DNA of 17,913 nucleotides, from contig QILH01000147.1 of NCBI GenBank assembly GCA_003233255.1, forward strand, positions 1 through 17,913. The letters are read 5' to 3'. The position numbers and the translations under genes are program-made. The notes beneath the pieces are model-generated. The model made no database searches, was not told the DNA's origin, and saw only the letters and a program-made list of their open reading frames with translations. Shown here one piece after another: positions 1 through 7,023 of this stretch; position 1 is the stretch's first letter; each line of letters opens with the position of its first letter. Origin of the DNA: Gammaproteobacteria bacterium. GTDB lineage: Bacteria; Pseudomonadota; Gammaproteobacteria; UBA6429; Thiohalophilaceae.

Positions 1-712
1 AGCCATCTTCGTTAAAAGATTTAATATTATCAGGGTCGGTGAGTCTATTTTTTATGATATAACGACTTAACATACCTCGCGCCTTCTTGGCGAATATCCC
101 TATCATCTTATATTCGCCATTCTTAAGTTCCTTAAACTCAGGTGTGATTATTTCCGCATTTAATTCTTTGGGTTTAACCGACTTAAAATATTCATTCGAG
201 GCAAGATTGATTAGATATTTAGACCGGGAATTTTTAATCTGCGCATTTAGTCCCTCGGTAATAGTAGACCCCCAAAATTCATATAGATTATTTCCTCGAT
301 CGGTCTTAAGTTTTGTCCCCATTTCCAGTCGATAGGCTTTCATTAAGTCTAATGGGCGTAATAAGCCGTACAATCCGGATAAGATTCGAAAATGTTTTTG
401 TGCAAACTTAAAGTCACTGCTATTAAATGATTCAGCATCGAGTCCGGTATAGACATCTCCTTTGAATGCAAGCACAGCCTGTTTTGAATTCTTTTCCGTA
501 AATCGTTTTGTCCAGGCTTCGTAGCGGTCAAAATTTAATTCAGCAATCTTGCTACTAACCTTCATAAGTTCTGATATATCGAGTGAAGAAAAACGTCGGA
601 GACGATTTATTAGTTCCTGGGAATCTTTAAGATAGTCCGGTAAGGTAAAAATTTTGGTCTTCGCAGGGGTGTCGAGATCCAGTGTTTTTGCTGGAGAAAC
701 AACAATTAACAT
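1..712 (-). CDS. yaaA: Peroxide stress protein YaaA (DUF328/UPF0246), C-terminus cut by window edge
   Basis: The frame is open from an ATG at 712 to the left edge, giving 237 codons with no stop. E. coli YaaA has about 258 residues, so only a short C-terminal tail is missing. The N-terminus MLIVVSPAKTLD and the blocks LAFKGDVYTGLDAESF, LSGLYGLLRPLDLM, YRLEMGTKL, INLASNEYFKSVKP and FAKKARGMLSRYIIKNRLT are diagnostic of the family and closely resemble E. coli YaaA. YaaA is cytosolic, binds DNA, and in E. coli is induced by OxyR and limits damage from free iron during peroxide stress. The gene diverges from hemN across about 140 bp, and a shared iron/haem/oxidative theme is possible but is inference. 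Only a weak AGG ribosome site precedes the start. I saw no OxyR site. Confidence 0.95.
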   Translation of the reverse strand, partial: MLIVVSPAKTLDLDTPAKTKIFTLPDYLKDSQELINRLRRFSSLDISELMKVSSKIAELNFDRYEAWTKRFTEKNSKQAVLAFKGDVYTGLDAESFNSSDFKFAQKHFRILSGLYGLLRPLDLMKAYRLEMGTKLKTDRGNNLYEFWGSTITEGLNAQIKNSRSKYLINLASNEYFKSVKPKELNAEIITPEFKELKNGEYKMIGIFAKKARGMLSRYIIKNRLTDPDNIKSFNEDG

Positions 713-856
713 ATCAATAGGCCTGTATATGGTGAAAGTAGATAGTAGCAGAAGCCCTATATTTTGGTAAACCATCAGTATTTTCCCGGTATTTTATAGG
801 GATAATAAGTCTGTAAAGCTGTATACTATTTGCCATCTTTCAGTGTGTACCTGACT

Positions 857-2263
857 ATGCCGAATCTAGAATTTGATCATAAATTAATTAATAAGTATGA
901 CCTTGCTGGTCCACGATATACTTCGTATCCCACCGCTATTCAGTTTAGTGAAGACTTTTCTATTGAAGATTATAAACATCAGGCTGCGTTGAGTAATCAA
1001 TTTCGGAGTAATGAATCTCAGAACAACGAAATGGGGCGCAGTTTATCGCTATATTTTCACCTGCCATTTTGTGACACAATTTGCTTTTATTGTGCCTGTA
1101 ACAAGATAGTTACCAAAAACCGAAAACGTGCCCAACCTTATCTAGATCGACTGTACACAGAAATTAAAATGCAATCGCAATTATTTGATGGTGCACGAAA
1201 AGTAAATCAATTGCACTGGGGAGGTGGCACTCCTACCTTTATTAGTCATAATCAAATGCGCGAACTAATGCAATTTACCAGGGATCATTTTAACCTTCAT
1301 GATGATGATTCTGGTGAATATTCAATTGAAATAGATCCGCGTGAGGCAGATACTAAAACAATTAGCTTACTCCGAGAACTGGGTTTTAACAGAATTAGCC
1401 TTGGTGTACAGGACGTTAATCCATTAGTACAAAAAGCAGTAAATCGTATTCAATCTGTTGAGCAAACGTCTGAAGTTATCAATGCTGCCTGTGATAGTGG
1501 TTTTCATTCAACGAGTATTGATTTAATTTATGGGTTACCACTGCAAACAGAAGCAACTTTTACTCAGACATTAGAAACAGTTTTAAAATTAAACCCGGAT
1601 CGGATTTCTGTTTTTAATTATGCTCATCTACCCGAAATGTTCAAAACACAAAATCAGATAAAGACGGATGATTTACCATCTGCCATGGTAAAGCTGAATA
1701 TTCTTGAGAACAGTATTAATACCCTAACCAGCGCAGGTTATATTTATATAGGCATGGATCACTTTGCAAAACCTGATGATGAACTGGCTAAAGCTCAGCG
1801 CGAGCATAATTTGTATCGGAATTTTCAGGGATATTCGACCCATGCGGGCTGTGATTTGATTGGTATGGGCGTAACGTCTATCGGCATGATTAATGATAGT
1901 TACAGTCAAAACTTACGGGCTATGGATGACTACACATCCAGTCTGGATAATAATAATCTCGCGGTCTTTCGTGGCGTTATCCTCAATGAGGATGATAAGT
2001 TACGCCGGTATGTAATCACTGAACTTATTTGTAATTTTAAACTGGATCTAAAAAAAGTTGAAAATAAATACAACATCGTGTTTGCAGACTATTTTCCAGA
2101 GGCATTATCTGAGTTAAGCCGAATGCAGGATGATGGGCTGGTTGAAATTAGTGATAATGCTATTAACGTTACCGCAAAAGGGAGTTTGTTTATTAGAAAC
2201 ATCTGTATGGTATTTGATGTGTACCTAAAACATCACAATGCCCGATATTCAAAAGTTTTATGA
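857..2263 (+). CDS. hemN: Oxygen-independent coproporphyrinogen III oxidase (radical SAM, HemN)
   Basis: HemN converts coproporphyrinogen III to protoporphyrinogen IX without oxygen, using two S-adenosylmethionines and a 4Fe-4S cluster, in the cytosol. The radical-SAM cluster motif is visible as Cys72, Cys76 and Cys79 (CX3CX2C), followed by Cys81 as in E. coli HemN. The blocks GPRYTSYPTA, LHWGGGTPTF, IEIDPRE, GVQDVNPLVQKAVNR, DLIYGLPLQT, SVFNYAHLP, IGMDHFAKPDDELAKAQRE, NFQGYSTHAG and the C-terminal RNICMVFDVYL match the family along its length. The start is placed at ATG 857 (468 residues; E. coli has 457). A TTG at 830 would add nine residues without homology. Residues 45-60 form a small Ser/Asn-rich insertion compared with E. 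coli. No good FNR box is visible upstream, although many hemN genes have one. ycgL follows 17 bp later and is probably cotranscribed. Confidence 0.97.
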   Translation: MPNLEFDHKLINKYDLAGPRYTSYPTAIQFSEDFSIEDYKHQAALSNQFRSNESQNNEMGRSLSLYFHLPFCDTICFYCACNKIVTKNRKRAQPYLDRLYTEIKMQSQLFDGARKVNQLHWGGGTPTFISHNQMRELMQFTRDHFNLHDDDSGEYSIEIDPREADTKTISLLRELGFNRISLGVQDVNPLVQKAVNRIQSVEQTSEVINAACDSGFHSTSIDLIYGLPLQTEATFTQTLETVLKLNPDRISVFNYAHLPEMFKTQNQIKTDDLPSAMVKLNILENSINTLTSAGYIYIGMDHFAKPDDELAKAQREHNLYRNFQGYSTHAGCDLIGMGVTSIGMINDSYSQNLRAMDDYTSSLDNNNLAVFRGVILNEDDKLRRYVITELICNFKLDLKKVENKYNIVFADYFPEALSELSRMQDDGLVEISDNAINVTAKGSLFIRNICMVFDVYLKHHNARYSKVL

Positions 2264-2280
2264 TTTAAGTTATTATCAAG

Positions 2281-2574
2281 ATGAAATGTTTAATATATCG
2301 GTGTTCAAAAAAACAGGAAATGTATCTTTATATTCCTTTTCTGGAAGATGAACAGAAGGCAATAGGTATGTTGCCGGATCAACTTGGTAAATTAACGGGC
2401 GAGCTTGAAAAAGTGATGGAGCTTGAGATTGGCCCAGAGCGTAAACTTGCCAGGGTGAACAGTGCGGATGTCGTCAATGGCCTGACAACAAAAGGTTTTT
2501 TCCTGCAATTGCCGCCAGCGGATATACTGGCGAATGATATTAGTGTTTTAGATGACCATTCGGATACTTTTTAA
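2281..2574 (+). CDS. ycgL: YcgL domain protein (DUF709)
   Basis: This small cytosolic protein of 97 residues belongs to the YcgL family, whose biochemical role is not settled. Recognisable features are the N-terminal block CLIYRCSKKQEMYLYIPF, which matches CVIYRSSKRDQTYLYV in E. coli YcgL, a central LEIGPERKLARVNSADV strand-helix segment, and the family hallmark GFFLQLPP near residues 72-79. The length is close to the family norm of about 95-108. It starts 17 bp after the hemN stop and lacks a strong ribosome site, consistent with readthrough from hemN. It is separated from ycgN by adk, whereas in E. coli ycgL and ycgN lie close together. The family call is firm; the function is unknown. Confidence 0.93.
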   Translation: MKCLIYRCSKKQEMYLYIPFLEDEQKAIGMLPDQLGKLTGELEKVMELEIGPERKLARVNSADVVNGLTTKGFFLQLPPADILANDISVLDDHSDTF

Positions 2575-2666
2575 CAACCGTCTATTAGATTTTTCTTCGC
2601 CTGCTCAAATGGATTTAATTGCTTAATTCTCGCACAAAGTGCACAATGCGCGCTGAAATTTTTCTG

Positions 2667-2685
2667 TCAGCAATCAATTTGCTGA
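2667..2685 (+). repeat. Small perfect hairpin upstream of adk
   Basis: TCAGCAA and TTGCTGA pair as a 7-bp stem around the loop TCAAT, about 30 nt before the adk start. It has no T-run, so it is not a good terminator for ycgL. It would lie in the adk leader if transcription starts near the weak candidate promoter TTGCTT (2619-2624) with CACAAT (2642-2647), spacing 17. The function is unknown and it could be chance. Confidence 0.3.
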
Positions 2686-2715
2686 GTCTTTAAATCTTGA
2701 TTGGGAATACGTTAA

Positions 2716-3357
2716 ATGAAACTTATTTTGTTAGGCGCACCAGGAGCGGGCAAAGGTACGGTCGCTAAACTATTAACTAAAATGGACGGTTCCGTCCAAA
2801 TTTCAACCGGCGATATATTACGTGCTGCGGTTGCGGCTGGAACGGAGTTAGGCAAACAAGCACAGGCCGCAATGAAAGCGGGCGACCTGGTATCGGATGA
2901 CTTAATTATGGGCATTATGGGCGAGCGCTTAAAAGAAGATGATTGTAAAAACGGTTACTTGCTAGATGGATTTCCACGTACTATTCCGCAGGCAGAAGCT
3001 TTAAAAGTGCTGCTTGCCGATATGGGTGAAAAACTCGATGCCGTCGTTAGTATTGAAGTTCCACGTGATGTTATCCTGGATCGCTTAACGACTCGCCGTA
3101 CCTGTGAAGGTTGTGGAGAAATTTATAATGTGAAATCTAATCCACCGAAAGAAGAAGGTAAATGCGATAAATGCGGTGGCAATGTCGTGCAACGCGAAGA
3201 TGAAACAGAAGAAGCGATAAGCAATCGTCTTGAAGTTTATAATGAGATGACGGCACCGCTAGCCGGATTTTATGAGAAAGAAGGCTCGCTACTGGCTGTT
3301 GAAGCCACCTCTAGTGACGTGGTAATTGATGCAATCAAAAAGAAATTAGCTATTTAA
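2716..3357 (+). CDS. adk: Adenylate kinase with Cys4 zinc-type lid
   Basis: Adk catalyses AMP + ATP = 2 ADP in the cytosol and sets the adenylate energy charge. The P-loop GAPGAGKGT lies at residues 7-15, the AMP-binding segments ISTGDILRAAV and DGFPRTIPQAE at about 29-39 and 84-94, and the lid domain at about 120-160. The lid carries Cys130, Cys133, Cys150 and Cys153 in two CX2C pairs, the zinc-binding arrangement usual in Gram-positive enzymes. E. coli Adk has His/Ser/Asp/Thr at these sites instead. The length of 213 residues is normal (E. coli 214). The ribosome site is weak (GGGAA). The gene sits between ycgL and ycgN and ends in a strong terminator. It may have its own promoter within 2575-2715. 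Confidence 0.97.
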   Translation: MKLILLGAPGAGKGTVAKLLTKMDGSVQISTGDILRAAVAAGTELGKQAQAAMKAGDLVSDDLIMGIMGERLKEDDCKNGYLLDGFPRTIPQAEALKVLLADMGEKLDAVVSIEVPRDVILDRLTTRRTCEGCGEIYNVKSNPPKEEGKCDKCGGNVVQREDETEEAISNRLEVYNEMTAPLAGFYEKEGSLLAVEATSSDVVIDAIKKKLAI

Positions 3358-3379
3358 TTGCTGTAGGTATAACTTGTTT

Positions 3380-3418
3380 AAAAAAACCGAAGGTATAGCA
3401 TATGCCTTCGGTTTTTTT
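3380..3418 (+). terminator. Strong rho-independent terminator after adk
   Basis: Seven A's and CCGAAGG (3380-3393) pair perfectly with CCTTCGG and seven T's (3405-3418). TATA/TATG extends the stem inward to a three-base GCA loop. It lies 22 bp after the adk stop. The A-run and T-run make it potentially active in both directions. Confidence 0.93.
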
Positions 3419-3538
3419 CGTAACGTATATTTGGTTAACAGGAGTATAAAAAATATCGAGTAAAGTACAGAACTTAATTATGGATCTTTATACGATATGA
3501 TTTTTTATTTAACAGGAAATAATAAAGACTTTTTACCC

Positions 3539-3997
3539 ATGGCAACAAAAGAATCAGAACCTTTCTGGATTGCAAAAACGCTCGCAGAACTTAATTCTAC
3601 GGAGTGGGAATCACTTTGTGATGGGTGTGGACATTGTTGTCTTGTAAAGTTGGCGGACGAAGATACGGATAAGGTTTACACAACGAATGTGGCCTGTAGA
3701 TTGTTAGATATGGAGTCCTGCACCTGTCAGGATTATAATCATCGCGCACAAAATGTATCAGCCTGCTTATTGTTATCTATTGATAAACCCGAGTTATTTA
3801 AATTTTTGCCAACTACCTGTGCTTATCGTTGTTTATATGAAAAAAGACCATTACCTGAATGGCATCATTTAATCTCCAGGGACAGGCAAACTGTCCATGA
3901 AAATGGCCTGTCAATTCGTGACTTTGCTGTTTCAGAAGAATATATTCACCCACAACAACTCGAAGATCATATTATTTCAGAAATTTTGTTAAAATAG
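3539..3997 (+). CDS. ycgN: YcgN/UPF0260 cysteine-cluster protein
   Basis: This cytosolic protein has a conserved cysteine cluster likely to bind metal or an Fe-S centre; its role is unknown. The hallmark WESLCDGCGHCCLVKL is visible with Cys27, Cys30, Cys33 and Cys34. It is followed by EDTDKVYTTNVACRLLD (Cys53), CTC at 61-63, and LPTTCAYRCLY with Cys94 and Cys98. All of these align with E. coli YcgN. I chose ATG 3539, giving 152 residues against 153 in E. coli. An in-frame ATG at 3497 would add 14 residues (beginning MIFYLTGNN) without family support, although neither start has an ideal ribosome site. The gene follows the adk terminator, so it needs its own promoter in 3419-3538. Its last nine bases overlap the end of the convergent binding-protein gene. 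Confidence 0.93.
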   Translation: MATKESEPFWIAKTLAELNSTEWESLCDGCGHCCLVKLADEDTDKVYTTNVACRLLDMESCTCQDYNHRAQNVSACLLLSIDKPELFKFLPTTCAYRCLYEKRPLPEWHHLISRDRQTVHENGLSIRDFAVSEEYIHPQQLEDHIISEILLK

Positions 3998-4831
3998 TTG
4001 TTCACTAAAGCCATACGAATCGGCAAGCAATTGAGAGACACCCTCATATTCCTCTTTGTTCGCTGCTTTTAATGTGGGCGAAGCAAAGCGTTTGCGCAAA
4101 TTTTTTGTTGCTGCCTGCCCTTGTTTGCTTAGTAGCGCTTTGCGGATTTTAATCACATCCTGGTGGTTAAATCTTTTACCAACGGTTATGGCTTGACCTG
4201 GAACCGGGCTAGATGAAAATAAAACTTTGCTATTTTTACTTTTCGGATCAACTTTTTTGTATATTTTTTCTGGTAAGATCGCTGCATCACATTTTCCTGT
4301 CATCATGGCGTTATAAATGTTACGCCAGCCTTTTACAGGAACCAGGATGGGGAGTCGCATTGGATTTTTAAATTGATTATACAGGCGTAACGTTCCCTGA
4401 TTAGGGGGGGGATGGCCACAAACGCGTTTCCCCACCAGGTTATCTACTTTGGAAATTTCTTTGTTATCTCGATAAGCAACAAATTTAAAAATAAATCCTC
4501 CCGGAATCTTGACGACAGGAGTGTGATTGATTTTGCTAATACGCCAGCTTACAAAATGTGGGCCATCAAAGACCATGTCATATTTGTCTTTGCGCATATC
4601 AGCAGAATAGGTTAGCCAGTTCCCTGGGTGGTGATATTCAATATTTTTACCCAGTACTTTGCTGAGATAGGATGCGATGGGACCATAGGTATGTTTGCCT
4701 TTCTCGATATTTTCTCTTGGCGGTGCGGTGAAGATGAATGTTTCTTTAGCAATAGTTTCTATAGTTGGAAGTGAGAATAAAAGTAAACTTGATAATATTT
4801 GAAGTGATCTTGCGATTCTATGCACATTCAT
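3989..4831 (-). CDS. Orphan PhnD-type periplasmic substrate-binding protein
   Basis: The 280-residue protein starts with a signal-peptide-like segment: basic residues (HRIAR), a hydrophobic stretch at about 9-23 and a likely cleavage site near residue 28. It then resembles the PhnD/phosphonate-phosphite type of periplasmic binding protein: FTAPPRE near 34-40, YGPIASYLSKVLGKNIEYH (49-67), YDMVFDGPHFVSWR (84-97), NLVGKRVCGHPPPNQGTLRL (131-150) and GWRNIYNAMMTGKCDAAILP. No permease or ATPase for uptake is beside it, so it may work with a distant transporter or act as an extracytoplasmic sensor; the ligand is unknown. The start ATG 4831 has an excellent GGGAGG ribosome site (4838-4843). Residues 141-143 are encoded across a G8 tract (4404-4411). 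Its stop overlaps the end of ycgN. Confidence 0.85.
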   Translation of the reverse strand: MNVHRIARSLQILSSLLLFSLPTIETIAKETFIFTAPPRENIEKGKHTYGPIASYLSKVLGKNIEYHHPGNWLTYSADMRKDKYDMVFDGPHFVSWRISKINHTPVVKIPGGFIFKFVAYRDNKEISKVDNLVGKRVCGHPPPNQGTLRLYNQFKNPMRLPILVPVKGWRNIYNAMMTGKCDAAILPEKIYKKVDPKSKNSKVLFSSSPVPGQAITVGKRFNHQDVIKIRKALLSKQGQAATKNLRKRFASPTLKAANKEEYEGVSQLLADSYGFSEQLF

Positions 4832-5274
4832 AGATACCTCCCTAAATTTATATTTTAGTTTTATTATTTTGTCAGCTAAGTATTAATCATTCCGCCTTTA
4901 TTTCCATATAAATTTTAAGATTAAAGATTACTTTTTACAATTGTTTACATAATCGATGGATAAACACCCAAATTTACCCCGATGGTGCAAATACAGTCGG
5001 TACATTTCACTGAAAACTGAATTATTTTGCACAGAGGACGTTGTTTTTAGGTCTCATGAAATGATTTTTATCAAGATCTCACGTCGAAAGCTGTTTGTTT
5101 AAATCACGAAAGTTAAATAACCGGGCTGTTTTTCTCATAAGTCTGAAGTTTTTTCGTTTACCGGTTGCCTGCTACAAATTTAAACTTGCTCGGGCTATCG
5201 CCAGCTTATCCTCACGGCAGGGGCTGGCTTGATCAACCGCTGGGTTGGCAGGAACGAAAGACAAAATGGCGTTA
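4832..5274. other. 443-bp intergenic region between binding-protein gene and bioA 3' end
   Basis: I see no gene here. The left half (to about 5160) is A+T rich and serves as the upstream region of the minus-strand binding-protein gene. It holds a possible minus-strand promoter, CTGACA (4875-4870) and TATAAA (4852-4847) with 17-bp spacing. That promoter would start transcription inside the ribosome site, so it is doubtful. It also holds an FNR-like box at 5061-5074. The right part (about 5160-5274) is G+C richer, like bioA. It contains GCCAGC/GCTGGC (5200-5205 and 5223-5228) as a 6-bp stem with an inner CCT/AGG pairing and no T-run, so it is at most a weak bioA terminator. Confidence 0.6.
5061..5074. 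promoter_or_regulatory. Candidate FNR/ANR-type binding site
   Basis: ATGAT-TTTT-ATCAA matches the FNR consensus TTGAT-N4-ATCAA at nine of ten specified positions. It lies 230 bp upstream of the binding-protein start and about 200 bp beyond the bioA stop. The distance is long for a classical FNR-activated promoter, so it would need a promoter near 5020 (minus) or an undetected transcript. Motif match only. Confidence 0.4.
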
Positions 5275-6558
5275 TTAACTCAATTGACCGATGGTGGTTG
5301 ATATTGCCGAGGTCAGGGTATCGAGATCATCACGGTTGATCACATAAGGTGGCATCAGGTAGACCAGGTTACCGAACGGCCGCAGCCAAACCCCCGCGTT
5401 GACGAACCGTTCTGTGATCGAGCGCATTTCAACAGTTTGATTTAACTCCACCACTCCAATGGCACCCAGCACGCGGACATCGGTAACTTGTGGTAGATCC
5501 ATGCATTCCGCCAGACCTTCACGCAGCCCGGTTTCGATGGCCTCGATATTGGCTTGCCAGTTTGATTTCTGTAACAGCGTAATGCTGGCCAGGGCGGCCG
5601 AGCAGGCCAGAGGATTGCCCATGAACGTGGGCCCATGCATAAACACACCAGGCTCTGAACGGCTTATGCTATTGCTGATGTCTCTTGTGCTCAGGGTGGC
5701 AGCCAGGCTTAGATAGCCTCCGGTCAGGGCCTTGCCAATGCACATAATGTCGGGTGAGACATCGGCGTGTTCACAGGCAAACAAACGACCGGTACGGCCA
5801 AATCCAGTGGCGATCTCATCGAATATTAACAGGATATTATGCTGGTCACATAGCTGCCTTACTTTATACAGGTAGTCGGCGGAGTAAAACCACATACCGC
5901 CAGCACCCTGCACAATGGGTTCAAGAATGACGGCCGCCAGCGTATCCTGATTCTCATGCAAGGCGGTCGCAATGGGTGCGATATCTTGTTCGTTGCAGGC
6001 TTGGCCAAATCGGCAATTTGGTCTCTCAACAAAATGCTGCTGGTTGAGTACCGTAGAAAATAGCTTGTGCATGCCGGTCACCGGATCACAGATCGACATC
6101 GCGCCCAGCGTATCGCCATGGTAGCCACCGCGCAGGCTAAGGAACTGCGTTCGTTGTGGTTCCTTGTTTGCCTGCCAGTATTGCAAGGCCATTTTTATTG
6201 CGACTTCAATCGCCACCGAGCCGGAATCTGAATAGAATAGTGTTTGTAAGGGAGCAGGTGTCAAGTCGATCAATTTCCTGCCAAGTTCAACGGCTGCAGG
6301 ATGGGTCAGGCCACCAAACATCAGATGCGAAACCTGATCGATTTGCCTTGTTAGCGCCTGATTCATGACGGGATGGTTATAGCCATGGATAGCGCTCCAC
6401 CAGGAGGCCATGCCATCGATAAGTTCACGACCATCGGCCAGTTTTAGTCGCACACCGTGTGCCGAGACGACAGGATAGACTGGATTTGGTGTCTCCATGG
6501 AGCTGTAAGGATGCCAAAGATGAGCCCGGTCAAATTCTAATAATGCTTCAATATCCAT
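5275..6558 (-). CDS. bioA: Adenosylmethionine-8-amino-7-oxononanoate aminotransferase (BioA)
   Basis: BioA is a cytosolic PLP enzyme that makes 7,8-diaminononanoate (DAPA) from 8-amino-7-oxononanoate (KAPA), with S-adenosylmethionine as amino donor, in biotin synthesis. The family start FDRAHLWHPYSSM (9-21), SWWSAIHGYNHP (52-63), DSGSVAIEVA (111-120), GYHGDT (145-150), FDEIATGFGRTG with Asp247, the PLP lysine Lys276 in IGKALTGG, and HGPTFMGNPLACS (308-320) are all present and match E. coli BioA. This separates it from other class III aminotransferases. The length of 427 is normal. The start ATG 6558 has a GAGA-type ribosome site. No other bio gene and no BirA-type operator is seen nearby. The gene is visibly richer in G+C (about half in sampled lines) than hemN (about 40 percent). 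Confidence 0.96.
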   Translation of the reverse strand: MDIEALLEFDRAHLWHPYSSMETPNPVYPVVSAHGVRLKLADGRELIDGMASWWSAIHGYNHPVMNQALTRQIDQVSHLMFGGLTHPAAVELGRKLIDLTPAPLQTLFYSDSGSVAIEVAIKMALQYWQANKEPQRTQFLSLRGGYHGDTLGAMSICDPVTGMHKLFSTVLNQQHFVERPNCRFGQACNEQDIAPIATALHENQDTLAAVILEPIVQGAGGMWFYSADYLYKVRQLCDQHNILLIFDEIATGFGRTGRLFACEHADVSPDIMCIGKALTGGYLSLAATLSTRDISNSISRSEPGVFMHGPTFMGNPLACSAALASITLLQKSNWQANIEAIETGLREGLAECMDLPQVTDVRVLGAIGVVELNQTVEMRSITERFVNAGVWLRPFGNLVYLMPPYVINRDDLDTLTSAISTTIGQLS

Positions 6559-6843
6559 TATTCTATCTCAGTTAAAATGTTCAGTTTGTGCCATAGAAAA
6601 TTGGTTTGTGGTCTTTTTCTAATGTTATCTGTAGCCTGTTCTCACAATATTTAGTGTGGAATAAACCTGAGTTCAAGCCGCCATGAAGTGTAAATTGAAT
6701 TTTGACGAAGCCTTGAAGGCGGTATCTCATGAACTCATTATACCTTCAGGTCGGTCTGTGGCGTAAATTAGTGTCGTTTACAGCGGATTTACCGCAAATA
6801 TCACGATTTTCGAGCCCAATCTCAACAGATTTCATGAATGTCG

Positions 6844-6873
6844 TGCACATTTGTCGTCGCTTTGGGCTATAAT
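6844..6873 (+). promoter_or_regulatory. Probable sigma-70 promoter of fusA2 with G+C-rich discriminator
   Basis: A perfect -10 TATAAT lies at 6868-6873, with a partial -35 TGCACA at 6844-6849 (18-bp spacer). The bases right after the -10 are GCGCCGCC, a G+C-rich discriminator typical of promoters for translation genes under stringent (ppGpp/DksA) control. Transcription would start near 6880, giving a leader of roughly 140 nt. The match is clear at -10 and weak at -35. Confidence 0.65.
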
Positions 6874-6874
6874 G

Positions 6875-6904
6875 CGCCGCCGTCGTTTTCGACGGATCCT
6901 GGCG
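6875..6904 (+). other. Hairpin at the 5' end of the fusA2 leader
   Basis: CCGTCG (6880-6885) and CGACGG (6890-6895) pair perfectly around TTTT. CGCC (6875-6878) can pair with GGCG (6901-6904) outside an internal loop. If transcription starts near 6880, the 6-bp stem is the first structure of the mRNA and could protect its 5' end; the outer pairing would then exist only in DNA or a longer transcript. The function is inferred. Confidence 0.4.
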
Positions 6905-7023
6905 TTCTGGGGAAATTCAGTGCCGACATTATAGTCGTGGTCTTTGACCGCATATTTGACCTCTTATTGGCGCGTATACGCTGATGGGAATAACCGTTTA
7001 ACGATTAGATAATAGAGTACAAC

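Larger units (their letters stand above)
6559..7023. other. 465-bp divergent intergenic region bioA-fusA2
   Basis: This holds the promoters of both neighbours. For fusA2 see the promoter at 6844-6873 and the leader hairpin at 6875-6904. For bioA a weak minus-strand candidate is TTGAAC (6676-6671) with TAAATA (6653-6648), spacing 17. A longer imperfect hairpin occupies 6712-6750: GGTAT/ATACC, a three-base bulge, then CTTGAA/TTCAGG including one G-U pair. A 27-codon open frame (6683-6766, ATG, no ribosome site) spans it and is probably chance. No tRNA or riboswitch fold was recognised. Confidence 0.6.

Noticed and set aside
755..801. CCCTATA (755-761) and TATAGGG (795-801) as an inverted repeat between yaaA and hemN
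   Set aside because: The arms are only 7 bp and 33 bp apart in A+T-rich DNA, with no T-run and no known operator pattern.
830..856. TTG-started extension of hemN by nine residues
   Set aside because: No similarity to the HemN N-terminus and no ribosome site; ATG 857 fits the family start.
869..883. TTGAT-CATA-AATTA as an FNR box for hemN
   Set aside because: Only one half matches well and it lies inside the coding sequence after the start codon.
5200..5228. GCCAGC/GCTGGC hairpin as the bioA terminator
   Set aside because: The loop is long and there is no T-run on either strand, so termination is not supported.
6559..6700. BirA (biotin) operator upstream of bioA
   Set aside because: I looked for a TTGTAAACC-type inverted repeat and found none.
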